A stretch of DNA of 64,000 nt from Adhaeribacter aquaticus DSM 16391 (GTDB taxonomy: Bacteria; Bacteroidota; Bacteroidia; Cytophagales; Hymenobacteraceae). Shown here one piece after another: positions 43,358 through 52,725 of the stretch (its first letter is position 1; each line of letters opens with the position of its first letter). The notes below the pieces were generated by a model. The model was given only the letters and a program-made list of their open reading frames with translations, ran no database searches and was not told the origin of the DNA. The stretch spans positions 1,261,363-1,325,362 of the forward strand of contig NZ_KI421517.1 of the NCBI RefSeq assembly GCF_000473365.1, given 5' to 3'. The translations under genes were made by a program, and so were the position numbers.

Positions 43358-45145
43358 TTAACTTCGGGGCAGGGTCGCTGTTTCATCCTCCAGGTGCCGT
43401 TCCCCTATTTGCTGTCGCCACATAGCATAATATAATCCTTTTTGAGCTAATAGATCAATATGTTTCCCGGCTTCGGCAACTTTTCCCCGCTCCAGCACAT
43501 AAATACAATCAGCATGTAGTACAGTAGAAAGCCGATGAGCGATCAGAATGGTCATGTGCCTGGCACTGGTAGAAACGTCGCGTACAGTTTTGCTGATTTC
43601 TTCTTCGGTTAAAGAATCCAGGGCAGAAGTAGCTTCGTCGAACACCAGTAAGGCCGGGTTACGCAAGAGGGCACGGGCAATAGAAAGCCGTTGTTTCTCC
43701 CCACCCGATACTTTTACGCCCCCTTCACCAATAACTGAATCTAACCCATTTTCAGCACGGGATAATAAAGAGCCACAAGCCGCTTTGCGGAGCGCATCCA
43801 TACAATCAGCGTCGGAAGCCTGAGGCGCCACAAACAATAAGTTTTCCCGGATAGTACCAGCAAATAATTGCGTGTCTTGCGTTACAAAGCCAATTTGTTC
43901 CCGCAGGTTATCCAGTATGAGCTCATCGGTGGGTATACCGTTGTATAGTATGCGGCCTTGTTGGGGTTTGTATAAACCAACTAATAATTTTACTAGGGTA
44001 GTTTTACCGGAACCAGAAGGACCTACAAAAGCAATGGTTTCTCCTTTTTTAGTATGAAATGAAATACCATCTAAAGCTTTGTGAGAAGCTGTCTGATGCT
44101 GGAAGCTTACTTTTTTAAAGGTTAGGCTTTGGAGGGTATCGAGTTGAGCCGGATGAGCCGGACGAGCTTCTTTGGGCGTGTTTAAAATAGCCTGGAAGTT
44201 ATCCAGGGATACCTGGGTTTCACGGTAAATGTTAATAATATTACCTAATTCCTGCAAAGGACCAAATATAAAGAAGGAGTAAAGGAACATGGAGATAAAA
44301 TCGCCCACTGTGATGCGGTTAGTAAAAACGAGGTACAGCATCAGCAGCAGAATTACGTTGCGCAAAAAGTTAACGCAGGTACCTTGTATAAAACTTAAGC
44401 TACGCAGGTATTTTACTTTTTTCAGCTCTAACTTTAATATTTTGTCAGTTGTATTATTCAGGCGGTCAGTTTCCTGTTGCGCTAATCCTAAGCTTTTTAC
44501 CAATTCTATGTTGCGCAATGATTCGGTAGTAGCGCCAGCCAGCGCGGTGGTTTCAGCTACAATAGTTTTTTGAATAACCTTTATTTTTTTACTTAATACC
44601 GAGCTTAAAATACCCAAAATAGGTACAGCCGAGAAATAAACCGGCGCAATTACCCAGTAAACATTTACCGCATACACCACCACAAATATAATTCCTACCA
44701 AGGAGGTAAAAAGCACATTAATGGCGTTAGCAATTAATTTTTCAACATCGGTCCGTACTTTTTGTAGCGTGCCTAAGGTCTCGCCGCTACGCTGGTCTTC
44801 AAATACAGAATAAGGTAAATCCAAGGAGTGACGTAACCCATCAGCATAAATCTGAGCTCCCAGCTTTTGGGTAATTACATTTACATAATAGTCTTGAAAA
44901 GCCTTGGCAATACGCGAAACCATTGCCACACCCATAGCTAATAATATTAAACTTCCGGCACCTCTAAAAAACTGCGTTGAAGTTAGATGCAACTCTTGGG
45001 TAACAGCGGCCGTGGCGTAATCATCTATAATCTTGCGAAGAATTAAAGGATCAAGAAGAGAGAAGGTTTGGTTTATAGCCGCTAACAACAAAGCTAGAAA
45101 AACCAACATGCGGTATTGCTTTAAATAACTGAATAACAGTTGCAT
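43358..45145 (-). CDS. ABC exporter, fused permease and ATPase (multidrug/lipid type)
   Basis: The 595-residue half-transporter has six membrane helices in residues 1-300 (for example 13-30, 60-78, 143-165, 168-185, 258-275 and 283-300) and a nucleotide-binding domain at 340-580. The Walker A motif is GPSGSGKT (375-382). The ABC signature is SGGEKQ (480-485), Walker B is LLVFDEA (499-505), and IAHRLSTV holds the switch histidine. It should act as a homodimer exporting a lipid or hydrophobic compound. No substrate clue is present: it stands alone, with a 193-base spacer before the M61 gene and a divergent haloperoxidase-like gene on the other side. Confidence 0.92.
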   Translation of the reverse strand: MQLLFSYLKQYRMLVFLALLLAAINQTFSLLDPLILRKIIDDYATAAVTQELHLTSTQFFRGAGSLILLAMGVAMVSRIAKAFQDYYVNVITQKLGAQIYADGLRHSLDLPYSVFEDQRSGETLGTLQKVRTDVEKLIANAINVLFTSLVGIIFVVVYAVNVYWVIAPVYFSAVPILGILSSVLSKKIKVIQKTIVAETTALAGATTESLRNIELVKSLGLAQQETDRLNNTTDKILKLELKKVKYLRSLSFIQGTCVNFLRNVILLLMLYLVFTNRITVGDFISMFLYSFFIFGPLQELGNIINIYRETQVSLDNFQAILNTPKEARPAHPAQLDTLQSLTFKKVSFQHQTASHKALDGISFHTKKGETIAFVGPSGSGKTTLVKLLVGLYKPQQGRILYNGIPTDELILDNLREQIGFVTQDTQLFAGTIRENLLFVAPQASDADCMDALRKAACGSLLSRAENGLDSVIGEGGVKVSGGEKQRLSIARALLRNPALLVFDEATSALDSLTEEEISKTVRDVSTSARHMTILIAHRLSTVLHADCIYVLERGKVAEAGKHIDLLAQKGLYYAMWRQQIGERHLEDETATLPRS

Positions 45146-45332
45146 AGTATTCTATAGGATTGCATTGGAAGCAATAAAGGTAAGCAGTTCTGAGGGAAAG
45201 TGTACCTGCTAAGAAAAAATTCAATCATATTTAGAAAGATTGGGAATAAGATTATCATAAAAATTAAAAATGTTAAGAATTAAATATTGATAAGTTTCTT
45301 ATTATCTTGATCTTTCAATCTTAAGTAATTGC

Positions 45333-46736
45333 ATGACTTTACTTTACAGGTTATCTTCTTCAAGGTTATTCATATTTTTAATTATCGTTTTGTTTGCAAG
45401 TACTTCTTGCGAGGAAGAGGATTTTAAGAATATAAAAGACCAACGTTCAGAAAGTGCCGATGTAGCTACTGCTTGGGCCGACATGACTTTAAAGTTATTA
45501 AATCGAAGTAATAATCCTCCTACCTATAATGCAAGGATATTAGGGTATATTGGTTTAACCATGTATGAATGCGCTGTTCATGCAGATCCTTCAAAAAAGT
45601 CTTTAGTTGGGCAGCTTGAAGGCCTGGATTATTTGCCTGTTCCAATAGCTGCTACAGAACATTATTGGCCTTTAGTTGTTCACGCAGGCCAGGAAACAAT
45701 TATAAAATTAATTTTTGGAAGCAGAGTAAAAGAGGCAGGGATAGCTCCACAATTCAATGAGTTATCAATTAACATACTTAAAGAAAAAAGCCACAGATTA
45801 CCACAAGCTACTGTTGAGCGCTCTTTGCAATTAGGTAAAGATATTGCTGAAGCAATTTTTGCCTGGTCAGAAAAAGATGGCGGAAAAGATGGACGGCACC
45901 AGAGGTTTGAGGATATTAGACCATTTCCTAAAGGCCCTAGTTATTGGATTCCCCCACAAGTAGGCCAAACGCCAGCCAGGTCACCCATGCATCCACAGTG
46001 GGGCAATAACCGCACATTCGCAAAAGCTAATGGGCTAATACCTATTCCGGCTATTTTACCTTACTCTACAAATCCTAACTCAGAATATTATAAAGTTTAT
46101 AAAGAAGTTTACGATAAAAATGTAACCTTAACCCAAGCGGAAAAAGAAATTGCTGCCTGGTGGTCTGATGACCCTTCCGAAACATATTCTCCGGCCGGAC
46201 ATTCTTATAACCTGGCTACTCTTACCATTAAACAAAATAAAGCAAGTTTAGTAAAAGCCGCTGAAACATACGCCCGGGTAGGCATGGCCGTTGCTGATGC
46301 TTTTATTTGTTGCTGGAAAGCAAAAATGACTTATTTTAATGAACGCCCGCAAACGTATATAAATGCCAATATTGATCCTAAATGGCATCCTTTCTGGCCG
46401 GAACCTCCTTTCCCAGCTTTCCCTTCTGGGCATTCTACGCAATCGGCAGCTACGGCAACCGTCTTAACTGATTTGTTCGGTGAAAGTTTTGCTTTTGAAG
46501 ATAACACGCATAATAACCAAGACAGGGGTTTCTTTGCTGCATGGCCTGGTGAAACCGGCAAATATACTACCTTGATAGTAAAAACAAGAAGCTATAAAAG
46601 TTTTTGGGAAACAGCCGAAGAATCGGCTTATAGCCGTTTTTTAGGAGGCATACATACGCGCCAGGATAATGAAGTAGGGTTATCAGAAGGAAAGAAAATA
46701 GGAACCAATATAAATAAGCTGACCTGGAATAACTAA
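45333..46736 (+). CDS. Lipid-anchored vanadium-haloperoxidase/PAP2-family protein
   Basis: The protein has 467 residues. It has a signal sequence with lipobox-like FASTSC (Cys 26), followed by EEED, so it is probably a lipoprotein. The vanadate/phosphate site is complete: KAKMTYFNERPQTYIN (K-x8-RP), FPSGHSTQS with S365-G-H367 and SAYSRFLGGIHTRQDNEVG with R435 and H441. It is a distant paralogue of the protein at 27.8 kb but lacks the linked VCBS and SusCD genes. Its role as haloperoxidase or phosphatase is unresolved. It is divergent from the ABC exporter. Confidence 0.87.
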   Translation: MTLLYRLSSSRLFIFLIIVLFASTSCEEEDFKNIKDQRSESADVATAWADMTLKLLNRSNNPPTYNARILGYIGLTMYECAVHADPSKKSLVGQLEGLDYLPVPIAATEHYWPLVVHAGQETIIKLIFGSRVKEAGIAPQFNELSINILKEKSHRLPQATVERSLQLGKDIAEAIFAWSEKDGGKDGRHQRFEDIRPFPKGPSYWIPPQVGQTPARSPMHPQWGNNRTFAKANGLIPIPAILPYSTNPNSEYYKVYKEVYDKNVTLTQAEKEIAAWWSDDPSETYSPAGHSYNLATLTIKQNKASLVKAAETYARVGMAVADAFICCWKAKMTYFNERPQTYINANIDPKWHPFWPEPPFPAFPSGHSTQSAATATVLTDLFGESFAFEDNTHNNQDRGFFAAWPGETGKYTTLIVKTRSYKSFWETAEESAYSRFLGGIHTRQDNEVGLSEGKKIGTNINKLTWNN

Positions 46737-46761
46737 AGTTTAATCATGTCACTCTTACTGA

Positions 46762-46808
46762 AAGGAGCAAAATCAGATAAAGTTTAAATTTATTTGATTT
46801 TGCTCCTT
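46762..46808 (+). terminator. Probable terminator after the second haloperoxidase-like gene
   Basis: A perfect 14-base stem, aaggagcaaaatca (46762-46775) with tgattttgctcctt (46795-46808), spans a 19-base loop, 26 bases after the stop codon. The following T-tract is weak (atttagg), so strength is uncertain. Confidence 0.65.
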
Positions 46809-46817
46809 ATTTAGGAA

Positions 46818-46991
46818 TTAGCTACGTATTCTCTTCGCCTTCTTTGTTAACCCATGCCTTCTTATAGTACCAGCTTTCAGTAAAAGTGATTTGTTTTTTG
46901 CTTTTTGTCTTAACTGGTCTATAGGCTCTTGTACTTTATAAGCTAAAATAGCTTTGGTTACTGATATAGAAATTTCAATCTCTAACTGCAT
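46818..46991 (-). CDS. Short basic ORF, 57 codons, doubtful
   Basis: An ATG at 46991 opens a frame ending in TAA at 46818-46820. The product begins MQLEIEISISVTKAILAYKV and ends in the strongly basic RRHGLTKKAKRIRS. It has no recognisable domain, no signal peptide and no clear start context. It lies downstream of a hairpin and next to the GH15 gene. It may be a small protein, a decayed remnant or chance in AT-rich DNA. Confidence 0.2.
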   Translation of the reverse strand: MQLEIEISISVTKAILAYKVQEPIDQLRQKAKNKSLLLKAGTIRRHGLTKKAKRIRS

Positions 46992-47049
46992 ACTGCCAAT
47001 AGAGCGAGTTGTAGACTAACAAGCATCCTGATTGTCTGGAGCTTTTTAT

Positions 47050-48882
47050 TTAGTGGTGTACATCTTTATTTCTTATGTCGTTTAATTGTTTATCCAGGTT
47101 GTGAGCCGCACTAATCAAACCTAGATGGGTAAAGGCTTGTGGGAAATTACCTAAATGCTCGCCCTGGAAGCCTAGTTGTTCTGCGTATAAGCCCAGATGA
47201 TTAGCATAACCAAGCATTTTTTCAAAATAGAATCGTGCTTTTTCTAATTCACCAGCCCGTGATAAGCACTCCACGTACCAGAATGTACACATAGAGAAAG
47301 TGCCTTCGTGGCTGATAAAGCCGTCGTCGGCAGCAAGTTTGGGATTGTACCGGTAAACAAGGGAGTCAGAAACTAATTCTTCTTCAATTCTTCTTAACGT
47401 AGATAGCCAACGAGGATCCTTCGGACTAATAAAGCGTAACAAGGGCATTAGGAGAGCCGAAGCATCTACAGTGGCTGAGCCGGGATATTGCATAAAAGCT
47501 GCTTTTTCAGCATCCCAGAAGTCGGTGAAAATGGTGTTAAAGATTTGGTCCCGTACCTTGCGCCAAGTATCATTTAACGGAAAGGATCGCATTTCAGCAA
47601 TTTTAATGGCTCTATCCAGCGCTACCCAGCACAACAAGCGCGAGTGTAAAAAGTTTTTTTGTCCGCCGCGCACTTCCCAAATGCCTTCATCTGGCTGATT
47701 CCAGTTTTGGCATAACCAGTTTATTTGTTCTTCCAGGTTTTTCCAAAAATCATAAGAAATAGGATCTCCGTATTTATTATATAGATACACAGAGTCCATT
47801 AACTCTCCATATATGTCCAGTTGTAGCTGGCTATAGGCATTGTTCCCAATCCTAACGGGTGCTGATTTCCTATAACCTTCAAAATGATCTAATATGCTCT
47901 CTTCCAGCTGGCGATTGCCATCTATGGCATACATAATACCTAAGCGATTATGCCCTTTTATATCCTGACACTGTTTTTCAATCCAGTTCATAAACGCGCC
48001 TGCTTCTTTGGTATACCCAAGCCGGATAAAGGCATAAACAGTAAAAGAAGCGTCTCTGATCCAGGTATAGCGGTAATCCCAGTTTCTTGTGCCGCTAATT
48101 GTTTCGGGTAAGCTAAAAGTAGGCGCAGCTATGATAGAGCCAAATCGGTAAGAAGTAAGTAATTTTAATACCAAAGCAGAACGGTTTACCATATCCATCC
48201 ACCGCCCTTTGTAGGTAGATTGGGCTATCCAGTCTTTCCAGTAGTTTACGGTTTTAAATAAACTTTCCGTGATAGAGGTTTTAAAGTCTCTATCGGTCAT
48301 GTGGCATATATCGATGTGTTCTAACAGGAAATCGGCGGTTTGGTTTGGCGTTAAAGAGAACTCAGCCACCGCATCAGAATTATGAATTTGTAATGGAACA
48401 GAGCTTAGTAACCGGAGGGTAGTTTTGTCCGGGCCATTGCTGATAAATATAACTTCATACTCTGATTTTACTTCTACAGTGTGGGTGCTTCGTCCATAAT
48501 TAAAGCGGGGGCAACATTGCATTTTATAATGGACTTCGCCACGTACCGTAGTTACCCTTCGTATTAGTTCTTTTCCGGTAAAAAGCTCTTCTACCGGCAT
48601 AAAGTCAGTTATTTCTCCCACCCCGTCCGGAGATAGAAAACGGGTAAGTAACACGTTGGTATCCGGGAGGTAAAGTTGCTTGGTTTTCATCTTGTCAAGC
48701 TCTGGCTTTATTGCAAAGTTTCCTCCTTTTTCAGCGTCTAGTAAAGCGGCAAATATGCTGGGCGAATCAAAATTGGGGAAGCACATAAAATCGATAGAGC
48801 CGTTTAAACCTACCAGCGCAACTGTATTTAAATCACCTATAATTCCGTAGTTTTCTATTGGTTGATAACTCATGCCTTGCAT
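47050..48882 (-). CDS. GH15-family glucoamylase/trehalase-like hydrolase
   Basis: The protein has 610 residues. A beta-sandwich domain (YQPIENYGIIGDLNTVALVG, GSIDFMCFPNFDSPSIFAAL) leads into an (alpha/alpha)6 barrel with the GH15 signature RNWDYRYTWIRDASF (266-280) and the acid E403 in EGIWEVRGGQ. The catalytic base is probably the Glu in SHEGTFSMCTFWYVE near 540. There is no signal peptide, so it is cytoplasmic, as in bacterial and archaeal glucodextranase/trehalase-like GH15 members. It should cleave alpha-linked glucosides such as trehalose or maltooligosaccharides. The start at MQGMSYQP may in fact be at the second Met (codon 4). It is transcribed alone. Confidence 0.9.
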   Translation of the reverse strand: MQGMSYQPIENYGIIGDLNTVALVGLNGSIDFMCFPNFDSPSIFAALLDAEKGGNFAIKPELDKMKTKQLYLPDTNVLLTRFLSPDGVGEITDFMPVEELFTGKELIRRVTTVRGEVHYKMQCCPRFNYGRSTHTVEVKSEYEVIFISNGPDKTTLRLLSSVPLQIHNSDAVAEFSLTPNQTADFLLEHIDICHMTDRDFKTSITESLFKTVNYWKDWIAQSTYKGRWMDMVNRSALVLKLLTSYRFGSIIAAPTFSLPETISGTRNWDYRYTWIRDASFTVYAFIRLGYTKEAGAFMNWIEKQCQDIKGHNRLGIMYAIDGNRQLEESILDHFEGYRKSAPVRIGNNAYSQLQLDIYGELMDSVYLYNKYGDPISYDFWKNLEEQINWLCQNWNQPDEGIWEVRGGQKNFLHSRLLCWVALDRAIKIAEMRSFPLNDTWRKVRDQIFNTIFTDFWDAEKAAFMQYPGSATVDASALLMPLLRFISPKDPRWLSTLRRIEEELVSDSLVYRYNPKLAADDGFISHEGTFSMCTFWYVECLSRAGELEKARFYFEKMLGYANHLGLYAEQLGFQGEHLGNFPQAFTHLGLISAAHNLDKQLNDIRNKDVHH

Positions 48883-49045
48883 TTAGTTTGCCCTAACTAA
48901 CGCATTTTTACAGTAGGTGTTCAGATTTCCTTAGGAAAGATAGGCTGAGATGAGAGGGTGTGTTTTTAAAAAGCTGTTTCGGCAACCTGATTGAATGCTA
49001 AAAGGGTTAAGTTATAAACGCGGGTAGTTTAAAATTACTTTTCTA

Positions 49046-50170
49046 TTAAAAGGCCTCACCTATAAAAAGATAGAAGCCGGGTTTTTCTTTGGTAAAAGCT
49101 ACATCTATACGGGTAAAGATATCTTTTTTCGGAAATAACAGGAACCGGATACCACCTCCGCCTGACCAAACCACATCATCAGGAGATAAATTTTTAAATT
49201 TGTCGAATACGGTTCCCGTGCTGCCAAATACTGCAGCACCCCACCTTTTGGCAAAAGGAAGAGGTAAAAAGCGATATTCTACCTGAGCGGTTAATTGGTT
49301 ATTATCCCGGAACCTCCCGTAATAATAGCCCCGGTTGATGTTTTCTCCCCCAAAAAGAGCCAGTTGGTTAAAAGGTATGTCACCGGAGTTAAATTGCCCT
49401 AATACTTGGGCGGCAAATACATCCCGCTTGTTTACGCGTTTATAAAATCGGCTATCTGTAATTATGGAATTGAAGTTATAGTCACTGCCCCAGGTGTTGG
49501 CGTATCGTAAAACAGCCAATTCTGAGAATATGCCTTCGCGTACGTTCAGAACATTGTGGCGTTTATCGTACACGAGTCCTAATCCAAAAGCTAAGTTCGT
49601 GGAACCTTCACTTCCTCTTGGCTTTTGAAAAAAGGTTTCAGACGTTTGTATAAAATTAACATTGCGTAATTTTTGGAAATCTACTTCTAAACCAAAGAAA
49701 AGATTGGGAAGAACCTGGCGCAAAGCCCGTTCTTTTATTTGAAGTTGTTGGGTTTCGACTAAGGCAATATGCTTAGCGGGAGAATTAGGCCCAATGCCAT
49801 AATAAAGTAACGGAAAGCTTTGAAAGCGGAAGCGACCGGGGAAAATCCACTTACTTTTATCCGTGTAAATGTTGTGGTCGAAGAACAAGCCATATTGATT
49901 TTCCAGCGTAACAAACGAAAATCCGTTTACTTCGCTTAGCCGGTTGGTGGTATCTTCTTTGGCATAATAAACATATAAGCTGCTTAACCCAAACTCCAGG
50001 TTGGTTTCCGGCGAATAACCTAAAGTAGGATAAGCTAAAAATTTGGGTTTAGAAACATGAGTGGTATCGTTTATTAATTTGTTCCAGTACCGGTTAATAA
50101 AATTAGAATTTTGGGCCTGCGTTGTAATTAATAATAAATAAAATAGCGTGGTTAGTAAACCAGTTTTCAT
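49046..50170 (-). CDS. Barrel-only BamA/TamA-like outer-membrane protein
   Basis: The long frame opens at 50200, but the signal peptide MKTGLLTTLFYLLLITTQAQ begins at Met 11, so I place the start at 50170, giving 374 residues. The visible part is a bacterial surface antigen (Omp85) barrel: FLAYPTLGYSPETNLEFGLS, GGENINRGYYYGRFRDNNQL (the RGY motif of the barrel lid) and WSGGGGIRFLLFPKKDIF at the end. No POTRA domains precede the barrel, unlike BamA, TamA or TamL. The terminal residue is aromatic (GEAF), as for membrane barrels. Its function may be outer-membrane transport or assembly, but this is unproven. Confidence 0.82.
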   Translation of the reverse strand: MKTGLLTTLFYLLLITTQAQNSNFINRYWNKLINDTTHVSKPKFLAYPTLGYSPETNLEFGLSSLYVYYAKEDTTNRLSEVNGFSFVTLENQYGLFFDHNIYTDKSKWIFPGRFRFQSFPLLYYGIGPNSPAKHIALVETQQLQIKERALRQVLPNLFFGLEVDFQKLRNVNFIQTSETFFQKPRGSEGSTNLAFGLGLVYDKRHNVLNVREGIFSELAVLRYANTWGSDYNFNSIITDSRFYKRVNKRDVFAAQVLGQFNSGDIPFNQLALFGGENINRGYYYGRFRDNNQLTAQVEYRFLPLPFAKRWGAAVFGSTGTVFDKFKNLSPDDVVWSGGGGIRFLLFPKKDIFTRIDVAFTKEKPGFYLFIGEAF

Positions 50171-50310
50171 AGTCGGAATAACTATATGCAAGTAATGCAT
50201 TTAAGTTTTAAGGAACGAGAAGCGTAGTATTATGTTATTTAATATCACAAGAACTTTCCTAAATAATACAACTATTTAGTTTTGTTAGTCTTAGCGGAGA
50301 TAAAAAATAG

Positions 50311-50338
50311 AAAAGCGACCTTTTATTAAGTCGCTTTT
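50311..50338 (-). terminator. Intrinsic terminator of fumC
   Basis: A 9-base stem, aaaagcgac (50311-50319) with gtcgctttt (50330-50338), has a 10-base loop. An A-run at 50301-50307 gives the U-tract on the minus strand, 30 bases after the fumC stop. Confidence 0.78.
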
Positions 50339-50367
50339 CGGTATAATCAGGTGGTAATATTTAGGTG

Positions 50368-51768
50368 TTATTTTAAACTGCCCGTCATGTCTTCCGGACG
50401 TACCCAGGCGGTAAACTGTTCATCTGTTACATAACCAGTAGCAATAGCTGCCTGGCGAAGAGTTGTACCTTCTTTGTGTGCTTTTTTAGCAATTTCAGCT
50501 GCTTTATAATAACCAATGTGCGGGTTTAGAGCGGTTACCAGCATTAGGGAATTCTCTAAATGGCGAGCAATTGTCTCCCGGTTTGGCTCGATGCCATCGG
50601 AGCATTTAATCGTAAACGACACGCAGGCATCGCCTAATAACCGGGCTGATTGTAATACGTTGGCGGCAATTACCGGCTTAAATACATTTAGTTCAAAATG
50701 ACCCATAGAACCACCAACTGAAACGGCCACATCATTTCCTATTACCTGAGCACACACCATTGTAAGTGCTTCCGGTTGGGTTGGGTTTACTTTACCCGGC
50801 ATAATAGATGATCCTGGTTCGTTGTCAGGGATAATAATTTCACCAATACCACTGCGTGGCCCGGAAGACAACATCCGAATATCATTAGCTACTTTCATTA
50901 ATGCTACGGCACTTCGCTTTAAAGCTCCCGATAATTCTACCATAGCATCATGGGCAGCCAGCGCTTCAAATTTGTTTGGAGCAGTAACGAACGGATAGCC
51001 AGTAAAATCAGCAATTTTCTGAGCTACTAAAACATCATAACCTTTAGGAGTATTGAGTCCGGTACCAACAGCTGTTCCGCCTAATGCTAATTCCCGTACC
51101 ATTTCAAGGGCGTTTTTTATTGCCCGGATGCTATTATCTATTTGCTGCACATAACCTGAGAATTCCTGACCCAAGGTTAGTGGTGTAGCATCCATAAAGT
51201 GGGTACGTCCTGTTTTAACAATTTCTTTGAATTCTTCAGCTTTCCGGTGAAGGGAATCCCGCAGTTGCTGCATGCCCGGTAGCGTAACCTCTACTATTTG
51301 GGTATAGGCGGCAATGTGCATAGCAGTTGGGAAGGTGTCATTGGATGATTGAGATTTATTTACATCATCATTTGGGTTAATGCTTTTTTTCTCATCTTCT
51401 AAAGAGCCACCCAAAATTACGTGAGCACGGTTAGCAACAACTTCGTTTACGTTCATGTTGCTTTGCGTGCCGGAACCTGTTTGCCAGATTACCAACGGAA
51501 ACTGATCATCTAACTGGCCGTTTAAAATCTCGTCACACACCTGGCTAATAATGTCACACTTGTCCTGAGCTAATACGCCCAATTCTAAGTTGGCATGGGC
51601 TGCTGCTTTTTTTAGGTGAGCAAATGCATAAACAATCTCCTTTGGCATACTGCCTTCCGGACCAATTTTAAAATTATTTCGGGAACGTTCAGTTTGTGCG
51701 CCCCAGTATTTATCGGCAGGTACATTTACCGGCCCCATAGTATCTTTTTCGATGCGGAAATTACTCAT
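50368..51768 (-). CDS. fumC: Class II fumarate hydratase
   Basis: This 466-residue protein has the superfamily signature [11 protein letters not shown] (319-329, catalytic serine loop). The fumarase-specific motif is [17 protein letters not shown] with H190, where aspartase has Gln. [12 protein letters not shown] (99-110) and [13 protein letters not shown] are the other active-site loops. It interconverts fumarate and malate in the citric acid cycle without an iron-sulfur cluster. It is cytoplasmic. The aspartase paralogue lies at 13.7 kb. It is followed by its own terminator; the upstream neighbour has a separate one. Confidence 0.95.
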   Translation of the reverse strand: MSNFRIEKDTMGPVNVPADKYWGAQTERSRNNFKIGPEGSMPKEIVYAFAHLKKAAAHANLELGVLAQDKCDIISQVCDEILNGQLDDQFPLVIWQTGSGTQSNMNVNEVVANRAHVILGGSLEDEKKSINPNDDVNKSQSSNDTFPTAMHIAAYTQIVEVTLPGMQQLRDSLHRKAEEFKEIVKTGRTHFMDATPLTLGQEFSGYVQQIDNSIRAIKNALEMVRELALGGTAVGTGLNTPKGYDVLVAQKIADFTGYPFVTAPNKFEALAAHDAMVELSGALKRSAVALMKVANDIRMLSSGPRSGIGEIIIPDNEPGSSIMPGKVNPTQPEALTMVCAQVIGNDVAVSVGGSMGHFELNVFKPVIAANVLQSARLLGDACVSFTIKCSDGIEPNRETIARHLENSLMLVTALNPHIGYYKAAEIAKKAHKEGTTLRQAAIATGYVTDEQFTAWVRPEDMTGSLK

Positions 51769-51865
51769 AATCTTAGGTTAAATAAGTTAAAAACCGGGGC
51801 GAAAATAAAGAATATTTGCCTAAATGTGCAGTTACTTCCTGTTTTTTACACAGATAATAATAGAA

Positions 51866-51913
51866 AAAGCCCCTGGTGCAGTTACAAGCATACGTTGTTG
51901 CACCAGGGGCTTT
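51866..51913 (-). terminator. Strong terminator of the small lipoprotein gene
   Basis: A perfect 15-base stem, aaagcccctggtgca (51866-51880) with tgcaccaggggcttt (51899-51913), lies 24 bases after the lipoprotein stop codon and separates it from fumC on the same strand. An A-run at 51864-51868 supplies the U-tract. Confidence 0.9.
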
Positions 51914-51936
51914 ATAAATTTCAATAATTGAGAATC

Positions 51937-52509
51937 TTAAATGTAGTTTAATATTAGCAATACTAAACCAATAAGAATTAGTAAAGTACCCAAGGTATAG
52001 AATAAAGAACCTAACAGGGCTCCAAATAAGGCTATTATTAAACCTATTATTATCAAAGCAATAGCACTGCGGTTAGATACTGGTCCGGCTGTGGTGTCTT
52101 GGGTGTCTTTCGTTTTAGTTACTTCCCGTTCCATCTTAGTTACCTGCTTTTGCAGTTTATGCATCACTACCTTTTGTGCTAAGGAAAGCTTTTGTTTAGG
52201 CTGGGCAGTTGCCTCCTTTTTAGACATAGCTGCAACCTTGGATAAAGCAGCCTTATGTTCGGCTGAAACTTTGGCAATTTCCGGTAAAATAACAGGCGCC
52301 TCCGTGGTACTGGCTGTAACTAAATTAGCTTCCGTAGCGGGCTCGGGCGAATTTTCAACAGTTGGTTTAACTTTTTTCATGTAAGCTGGAGGTGCAGCCG
52401 AAAAGGTAAAATGTTGCGGACTGGAGCATGAGCTCATTACTAGCAACGCTACTAGAAACAAGCATACGGATAAAGAATAGATACGTGCCTGAGTAATTTT
52501 TTTCATCAT
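51937..52509 (-). CDS. Lipoprotein with C-terminal hydrophobic hairpin, function unknown
   Basis: The protein has 190 residues. Its signal sequence has the lipobox VMSSC (about 25-28). A Pro/Thr/Ala-rich linker follows, then a basic region with coiled-coil character (LAQKVVMHKLQKQVTKMERE). The end holds two hydrophobic stretches, SAIALIIIGLIIALFGALLG and FYTLGTLLILIGLVLLIL, likely a membrane hairpin. A lipid anchor plus a C-terminal membrane hairpin is an unusual combination, though similar small proteins are common in this family of bacteria. I do not recognise a function. It has its own terminator. Confidence 0.7.
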   Translation of the reverse strand: MMKKITQARIYSLSVCLFLVALLVMSSCSSPQHFTFSAAPPAYMKKVKPTVENSPEPATEANLVTASTTEAPVILPEIAKVSAEHKAALSKVAAMSKKEATAQPKQKLSLAQKVVMHKLQKQVTKMEREVTKTKDTQDTTAGPVSNRSAIALIIIGLIIALFGALLGSLFYTLGTLLILIGLVLLILNYI

Positions 52510-52725
52510 GGGAGTTCAAGTTTAATTTTTGTAATTACCTATTGATACTGCATATACCCTAAAAAAGATATACCTACAGCTATATTATTCTGAATATTTT
52601 GCAGTTTTTGGCCTTTATCTGTTGCCGGTATAGCTAACCAGATGGGCAAATTTATATTTCTAACACGGTAGTAAAAAGCAGAGGAATGGTAATTTTACAT
52701 CCTTTATAGCACGAGATCAACTTTC

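Larger units (their letters stand above)
46737..47049. other. Spacer of 313 bases with a hairpin and one short frame
   Basis: The left part holds a hairpin terminator (46762-46808). On the minus strand a 57-codon frame (46818-46991) is open but unrecognised. Nothing else was found; GC is low. Confidence 0.5.

Noticed and set aside
51616..51927. Plus-strand frame of 103 codons over the fumC start and the lipoprotein terminator
   Set aside because: It crosses the strong terminator stem and the conserved fumC N-terminus; there is no domain and no start context.
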